Source: Ampullaceana balthica (lineage: Eukaryota > Mollusca > Gastropoda > Lymnaeidae). From it: a DNA stretch of 64,000 nucleotides. The notes below the pieces were generated by a model. The model did not search any database, was not told the DNA's origin, and saw only the letters and a program-made list of their open reading frames with translations. The translations under genes were made by a program, and so were the position numbers. Of the stretch, positions 57,908-64,000 are shown one piece after another (position 1 is the first letter of the stretch; each line of letters opens with the position of its first letter). Location: contig CALYLW010000280.1 of the NCBI GenBank assembly GCA_944989445.1, forward strand, positions 903,385-967,384, read 5' to 3'.

Positions 57908-58733
57908 TAGGGCTGTTATCGATTAATTTAAATTTAATCGTTAACTTTAGAAAAATTATCGATTAATTAATGGATAATTTCAATTAAAACCAAAAATAGA
58001 AATGTATGATGTCATTAAACTGAACATTTCTCACGGACATTGAAAATTAAGAATATTTTGAACTAAATTTCATGACAATGTGTTGATACTTGATTTGTGA
58101 TGAAGGTGGTACGTCAGCGATGTATTTGATCCTTTAAAAGAGAATTGTTTATGGCAGTGTACACAGGAAATGTTTTCACCATCTTCGACTTTGCCATCCG
58201 CAGTTAGCTTAAAAACAACATATTTGCTCAACTTTCTAGTTATATGTTTAAATTTAACTGCGCTGATGCTGTCAGCAGGGCCGTCTTAACGCATAGGCCC
58301 GTTGGGCATTTGCCCGGGGGCCCACGGGCATATGGGCCCCATGGGAATATGTTTATTTATATATATTATGTATATTCATTTTTTATTCCTGCGGGGGAAG
58401 GGCCCAACACTATATTTTTGCCCGGGGGCCCAAAATGGTGTAAAGACGGCTCTGGCTGTCAGAGATTTTTTTAATTGACGTCTGCCGGTCAACATACATT
58501 AATAAAATTAATTTTAATATTACGCGGGAGATGTTTGTACGTAAAAAATATATATAAATTATTATTAATTATTAATAATTTATTATTTATTACTAAAATT
58601 TTTAAAAAATATTATAAATCTTTTTTTAAATTTTAATCGAATTTTTATCGATTAAAATTATTTTAATCGATATTTAATCGATACAATTTTTAACGATTAA
58701 TCTAGAGATTAATCGATAATTTCCGCAGCCCTA
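57908..58733 (-). mobile_element. hAT-D copy 3, BED-finger remnant, split by M2
   Basis: TAGGGCTG...CAGCCCTA ends with AATCGATTAAT-type subterminal repeats; flanks ACTTTTTT / ATTTTTTT agree at 7 of 8. The minus strand encodes a damaged version of the BED finger (KQFSFKGSNTSLTYHL retained). Its beginning is interrupted by MITE M2 at 58,276-58,454. Confidence 0.85.
58276..58454. mobile_element. MITE M2, complete (179 bp)
   Basis: Terminal inverted repeats CAGGGCCGTCTTAAC and CAGAGCCGTCTTTAC, with a perfect 8-bp target duplication GCTGTCAG (58,268-58,275 and 58,455-58,462). The body has two CCCGGGGGCCC blocks. hAT-like by end sequence and duplication length. Inserted in hAT-D copy 3. Confidence 0.95.
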
Positions 58734-58879
58734 ATTTTTTTATTTGATACCAAGCAGAAAAACAGAGAGAACGTATAAGGGGTAAACGGGTTTTTATAAT
58801 TCTTTGTTAGTAAACATGAACGCTGAAATGTTGCCACTATTTGTTCCCAAGATTAGCAGGGAGATAGACAATAACGAGG

Positions 58880-59060
58880 AGTACAAACCGAGAGGGAGGG
58901 GGCGAGCACAGATAGGTCACAGTAGAAAGAGAGGCAGGGGTGAACACAGATAGGTCACAGTAGAAAGAGAGGTAGGGGCAAAAACAGAGGGTTCACAGTA
59001 GAAAGAGAGGGAGGGGTGAACACAGATAGGTCACAGTAGAAAGGGAGGGAGGGGGAACCC
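58880..59060 (+). repeat. ~38-bp tandem array
   Basis: About four to five units of GATAGGTCACAGTAGAAAGA plus GGGAGGGGTGAACACA (starts near 58,913, 58,951, 58,988, 59,027). Confidence 0.85.
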
Positions 59061-59332
59061 CAATTTATGTATCATAAATAGATATAAAGTTAATCACTTT
59101 ATATAAGGAGTTGTAAGTGATTGTTGTTAAGAGCCTCTATTTTTTAAATTTATATAAAAGTCTTTTTATACTGTAGACTTAAAGTTACAACCAATAGAGA
59201 AATAAGTAAATATAATAATTAAAAAAAAATAATGGTTTGAATCGGACAAGGGAGATAGGGTTACACGATAAGCTAACCGCTAGTAACTAAGCCATGAAGG
59301 ACAAAATGAAAGACATGCAGAATTTTCATTTT

Positions 59333-59880
59333 TATATATATATATTATATATATATATATATATATTGATCAAGATGAAAGGTGACAAAAAATTGTTTAA
59401 CTATAACTCAGTTTGCGCTGGTTGTAGGAGAATCCTAGCAATTCATTAAAATTGTATCCCTTATTGAATGATCGAAGTCAAGTAACGTGCCACTTATAAA
59501 CAAATCGTTGTGGATATGATACGTGCTTCCTGGACTTAGTCAATTAAGCATGTTAATACTTGACAGTAATTTTATTAAATTTATAGTTTTCTTAGCTTGA
59601 AATAACTAGGCTTATGACAATATATTTTGTCTACGAATTAAATATTTCGATACATAACATTTGTTTAGATTTTAGATGGAATACAAAGTGGAAACACTAC
59701 AAATAAGTAATACAATGTCGCATAGATATGTGGATTGCAATTTCAAGAAAGTTATTGCCAATTACATAATGATCTACTCATTAATCTTGCCGCTTACTTT
59801 GTCTCAATTACAATCGCATTTTATGTATGTCGATAGCGGTGATTTTTAGTGCGGCGTTCATGGACAATACAATTTAATTG
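59333..59880 (+). repeat. block B, left part (lacks hAT-E)
   Basis: A (TA)n tract, then TAGGAGAATCCTAGCAATTC, TTGTATCCCTTATTGAATG, GAAGTCAAGTAACGTGCCAC, TTAAATTTATAGTTTTCTTA and GTCGATAGCGGTG: collinear with 30,755-30,872 joined to 33,400-33,740. This gives the state of the locus without hAT-E. Confidence 0.7.
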
Positions 59881-59999
59881 CGCGTCAGATATGAAAATAG
59901 AACGATTTTTAATTTGTAAATTGTTCCTTTTATGTATCTCTGATTTCAAATGTGGATCAATCAATGATTGTATTTAAATTTAAATATGATAAAAGTGTT

Positions 60000-60485
60000 G
60001 TTTTCTAATTTATGATAGATTTAACTAGATAAACAACACTAACAATAATAGAACACTATCAAAATTACAGACAACACTAACAATCAGACAACTCTTGCAG
60101 GCATCTAGGCAACACAGACTGACAACTTTGCATACAGACAATACTAACACTTAGACATCTCTGACATTTTGGAAACACAAACACTCAGCCACCTCTGACA
60201 GATAGAAAACCTTTACAATTAGATCAATCTTATAGACAGACAACACCAACCATCAGACTTATCTAGCAGACAGGCAACAATATTCATATAAGACATCGTA
60301 CAAACTGACAGACAACAATAACATCAGACAAATCTTACAGACAATCAAGACAGACAACAATTACATCAGACAAATCTTACAGACAATCAAGACAGACAAC
60401 AATCACATCAGACAAATCTTACAGACAATCAAGACAGACAACAATAACATCAGACAAATCTTACAATCAAGACAGACAACACAAA
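60000..60485 (+). repeat. CAGACAACA-rich region with 42-bp tandem array
   Basis: Irregular AGACAACACTAACA-type repeats up to 60,300, then four 42-bp units (CATCAGACAAATCTTACAGA plus CAATCAAGACAGACAAC; starts 60,322, 60,364, 60,406, 60,448). Confidence 0.85.
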
Positions 60486-60514
60486 CTTGTCCATTAGTTT
60501 CTGGCATAAAAACA

Positions 60515-60925
60515 CATTTACACGGCACTATAACATTCACCCGTACACCTCACTATAACATTCACCCGTACACCACTCTATAACTTATAACATTCACCCG
60601 TACACCACTCTATAACATTCACCCGTACACCACTCTATAACATTCATCCGTACACCACTCTATAACATTCACCCGTACACCGCACTATAACATTCACCCG
60701 TAAACCACTCTATAACATTCACATGTACACCACTCTATAACATTCACCCGTACACCAATCTATTACATTCACCCGTACACCACTCTATAACATTCACCCG
60801 TACACCACCCTATATCATTCAGCGTACACCACTCTATAACATTCACCTGTACACCAAGGTATAACATTCACATGTACACCACTCTATAACATTCACTTGT
60901 ACACTAGTCTATAACATTCACCCTT
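60515..60925 (+). repeat. 25-bp minisatellite
   Basis: About 16 units of ATAACATTCACCCGTACACC plus ACTCT, with point variants (ATGTACACC, CTGTACACC) and one partial unit near 60,580. Confidence 0.92.
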
Positions 60926-61494
60926 ATACATTACTATACAAATTTCAGTCTTCCACTCTACCAATCTGATCTTACACACTGTTCTAAAAACATCTACTAC
61001 AGCCTGTTACGTCATACGTAACGTACAACTACAAATCCAAGGTGTGTTACTTTGTCAATCAGCTCAAGTAATATTGAAGGAAGTTACATGTTTAATTGTT
61101 TTACCAGTTTATTTTCTCTTCTGTTATTTAAGAGTAGGTAAAAATAAAATAACTTCACTAGTTTAATAATTTATGTATAAGAAATACACGTTGATTGTTG
61201 TCATTACATATTGAATTTATCGTAAATTATAATCTGTATACGAGAAAGTAAAAATAAATGTATGTTTGTCTTGATGCATTGCTACACCATCTAATGGCCA
61301 TGGAACTTTGGGAAGTTGTTGCATACACTCCTACCAAGGTAAATATTATGTTTCAAATTAGTGGAGTCCGTGATCCCAAAATGTGCACTTACCATGGAGT
61401 CGTGGTAAAATATCATTTCCGATTACCGTAATCGCTTAAACGTTTAGAGAAACCTAAGATAAGCATTGCATACTTCAACAAGAAAGATTTTTCC

Positions 61495-61660
61495 ACTAAC
61501 TGAAACAGTGTTAACCTAATTAAAACAGTACTCACCTACCTGAAACAGTACGCCCCCACCTGAAACAGCACTTACATAATTAAAACAGTACTCACATAAT
61601 AAAAACAATAGTGAACTAACTGAAACAGTACTGATCTATCTGAAACAATACTCAAATAAC
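61495..61660 (+). repeat. ~20-bp minisatellite
   Basis: About eight units of CTGAAACAGTACTCACCTAC type, alternating CTGAAACAG and ATTAAAACAG. Confidence 0.85.
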
Positions 61661-61851
61661 TAGTGGCGTTGCTAAGGATGAATGGGCCCGGGGAGCTTGC
61701 CTTCTTTGGGGGGGTCCTGCATACATGGTGGTGGCGTAACATTTAGTGTAAAAAGAAACGTGGGACATTCCTTTGGCGCCCCCCTCCCCTCAATGGGGAG
61801 CCCGGGATGACTTTTTACTTTGGACCTCCTTCTCTTAGCTACCCCACTGGA
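61661..61851. mobile_element. hAT-like MITE (191 bp)
   Basis: TAGTGGCGTTGCTAAGGATG at the left and, on the other strand, CAGTGGGGTAGCTAAGAGAA at the right, with GC-rich interior (GGGCCCGG, GGCGCCCCCC). Flanks CAAATAAC / GACCTAAC match at 5 of 8, so it is old. The minus-strand frame across it is not a gene. Confidence 0.65.
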
Positions 61852-62289
61852 CCTAACGGAAAAAGTACTCAAGCTATTGTATTTAGACTCACAGACAAAC
61901 ACCAAGATACAAAATTGAAAAATGTATTTTGTTATATAAAATGTCCGTCCACTTTTGTATGAAACCCCACCTTCCTATACTCTTTATACTATACTTTAAA
62001 AATAATGTTATTAACATCCATTGTGTTACACAGAAAACTAGTTGGTTAGTTATAAAGTGATCGAGAGGAATTGAATGAATTAGTGATTAACATTAAACAC
62101 AAATTATAATTTAAATACAAACATTATCCTTAACATCTGCTATTTTAGTTAATGTAATTTAAATTATGTTTGTGTGTTTGTGTACTTGTGTTGCTTATTT
62201 TTCGATATAATATTTATAATATAAGGTTAAACGTCGCAGTAGATCTGTTGAATAGTGCCGGTAGCAATAGTTTGAAATATGCATATAGC

Positions 62290-62500
62290 CCATATAGATA
62301 AAAACGATATTAAGGGCCACCATGGCCTAAATAGTGCAAAATGTAAGTTAACCTATATGTAAGTTAAATAATGTAGATTTCAATCTGGATCATGATGGAT
62401 ATAGGTAATCATATTTTTCAAGATCATGTGAAATCGAATGGGATATACATTCGTAAAGGCTTACTAATACAAAAGCCACCTCATTTCGGTCACTCTTACC
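62290..62500 (-). mobile_element. H1-like relic
   Basis: AACGATATTAAGGGCC, AGTGCAAAATGTAAG and TTTTTCAAGATCATGTGAAA resemble H1 modules on the minus strand, strongly diverged and without ends. Confidence 0.4.
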
Positions 62501-62710
62501 CCAAGTAGTTGATAAATAAAGTTATAATTGTCTATGTCCTTCTACTTACACGTTAAGTCTTAGAATTAGCTATGAGTGGGTCAATATTTCAGGTCTTTGC
62601 ATTATTATTATATATTTAATCAGTGCATTACGGACGTTTTGCTAAAGAGTTGATAGTTGTGTTTATTTCTATAAAATGACACAAATTGTTATTTAATAAG
62701 TTCAATATTT

Positions 62711-62956
62711 TTGTTTGCACTTCCACCATTCGTACAAGATGTGGACTTTGATGATGATATTCAAAATGTACATTCTTCTACCTATGCACCAGTATTAGCT
62801 GTTCAGGTATCCAAAGTGGAACAAAGGTCAGGGGTCACTTCAATAGACAGAACATGCTGGACGGTTGATCTCGTTAAGATTGTGTACATCTTTGAACACA
62901 GTGGGAGGAGGGGAGTGAACCACTCTAAGGTCACAAATAATACAAAAGTGATCTGA
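62711..62956 (+). other. unidentified open frame, possible exon
   Basis: An 81-codon frame; the first ~40 residues (PPFVQDVDFDDDIQNVHSST ...) have balanced, acidic, non-repetitive composition unlike the surrounding low-complexity frames. The 3' part lies in block B repeat (shared with 36,360), so the frame as a whole is chimeric. No domain recognised; no ATG context or splice sites that I could confirm. Confidence 0.2.
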
Positions 62957-63605
62957 GAACAGCTCTTCAGTTATAGGCCCTGATTTAAAAACAAAATGGA
63001 CATTTGTGTGCAATACTTAATAATTTAATGTGTCCTTCATTAAACGTATCTTGATTTATAGCAAAAACAGAAGCAATCCAACATTTTGAGGTATACCTAA
63101 AGTAATTATTGGGACGCATGAATCCAAAATGATAATACTAGACATCGAAATAACACTTAGAAAATAGAGCAAACACAAACATAATTGATATAATTTATTG
63201 ATATATTGATAGAAATATTACTAAATATATATTTAAAGCGAATACTATGATTATTATTAGGTCTTTTATTTCTTTATTATATATTTACAGTGCGTAAACG
63301 GTTGACAATAATGGTACGCTAAAGTGTCTTAGGCTTTAAAAATAATATATTTTTAAATTCCATAATTACTGCCTATAATTATAGTTATTAAAAATAGCTG
63401 AAAATATAAAACAATAATGACGTCATTTACAAATAAATAGTCATATTTTGTTTTAAAAAAATAAATACAAATAGTCATTTTTGGTTAATAATTCTTTAAA
63501 ATTAATTATATTGTTATTAATCATCTATGAACAGCTATTAATCGGTAGCATATGTTATCTTAGTTTCTGTAGTTTAAATTATGTGTTGTTTGTGTTCTGG
63601 TGTTT
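62890..63605 (+). repeat. block B, right part
   Basis: Collinear with 36,360-37,061: AAAAGTGATCTGAGAACAGC, AACACTTAGAAAATAGAGCA, CTATGATTATTATTAGG, TTAGTTTCTGTAGTTTAAA. Non-coding. Confidence 0.75.
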
Positions 63606-63612
63606 TTTTATC

Positions 63613-64000
63613 TTTACACGCTTTTTTTTAAGTCACAATATTTGTATGTTGTATCCATCCATCCATCCTTCCATCCATCCATCCTTCCTTCAAATCTTGA
63701 AACGTAAAATTATACCACTTCTGATAGTCATAGAGATATAAAATTTTTACCACAGATAGATCTTGGATGACAATGCATCGTATTAAAATTTCAGATCGAT
63801 CGAATGTACCGTATTGAAATTATTGCATTTTTTGTTTATCTTTAGTCTATATATAAGCATCGGTACCCGTCTGCTTTGTTGACATCCATGAGTTCACCAC
63901 GTGAACAAAACACTGTGGTATAAAACGTTGGGCGGGCGCTTATGAGGTGTTTGGTATAAAAAAAAATAGTGGTAAAAAAGATGTGTGGGCTTCAGACGTG
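63613..64000 (+). repeat. R2 repeat, copy 6, running off the window
   Basis: ACACGCTTTTTTTTAAGTCAC, a (CCAT)n/(CCTT)n insert at 63,650-63,692, then CACAGATAGATCTTGG, GATCGATCGAATGTACC and GGGCGGGCGCTTATGAGG. It ends at the window edge before the tRNA-like module would be reached. Confidence 0.65.

Noticed and set aside
58244..58474. Plus-strand ORF spanning MITE M2
   Set aside because: Composed of M2 and the reverse complement of the hAT-D BED region; an accidental frame.
61672..61905. Minus-strand 77-codon ORF
   Set aside because: Lies within a hAT-like MITE with inverted ends; composition reflects GC-rich MITE sequence.

Overview
The window looks like a gene-poor, repeat-saturated stretch of an invertebrate animal nuclear genome. 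It is AT-rich, has no bacterial operon structure and no complete host gene that I can recognise, and is made almost entirely of nested and decayed transposable elements, minisatellites and microsatellites. The mix (Helitron-like elements ending in CTAG, several hAT families, a pogo-like DNA transposon, L1/Tx1-type and CR1/L2-type LINE remnants, a Ty3/gypsy integrase relic) fits a lophotrochozoan, perhaps a mollusc. That assignment is an inference, not something read directly.

Layout. 0.2-3.7 kb: minus-strand copy of a Helitron-like family (called H1 here) built from modules with GGGCCC palindromes, interrupted by an R2-type repeat and a hAT-like MITE. 3.9-5.1 kb: R2 repeat with a tRNA-like module, abutting a dead gypsy integrase. 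6.0-7.0 kb: head-to-head 3' ends of a CR1-like LINE. 7.48-15.08 kb: a five-level nest of DNA transposons, each level bounded by terminal inverted repeats and target-site duplications. 16.27-16.89 kb: a small hAT with a perfect 8-bp duplication. 17.1-19.6 kb: further Helitron-like elements. 20.1-30.3 kb: mosaic of direct and inverted copies of a few unclassified families, a truncated L1/Tx1-like LINE inserted in one copy (an uninserted copy lies next to it), and a P-loop-like ORF fragment. 30.6-37.1 kb: a long low-copy repeat carrying a 2.5-kb hAT-like insertion; a diverged partner lies at 59.3-63.6 kb. 37.1-40.0 kb: plus-strand H1 with three serial 5' ends and one 3' end. 40.12-40.80 kb: a foldback element with 9-bp duplications (Mutator-like). 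43.74-53.67 kb: a ~9.9-kb minisatellite of a 34-bp unit (about 290 copies) with higher-order duplications. 53.7-61.9 kb: MITEs and at least seven different short tandem arrays. 63.6 kb to the end: another R2 copy.

No set of genes works together here in a host pathway. The coding remnants are transposase, reverse transcriptase and integrase fragments carrying stops or frameshifts. Family names H1-H4, R2, R3 and hAT-A to hAT-F are local labels. The items most worth follow-up are the fully resolved nest, the higher-order structure of the 34-bp satellite, the tRNA-like modules found inside otherwise unrelated repeats, and the H1 family's regular spacing of GC-rich palindromes.
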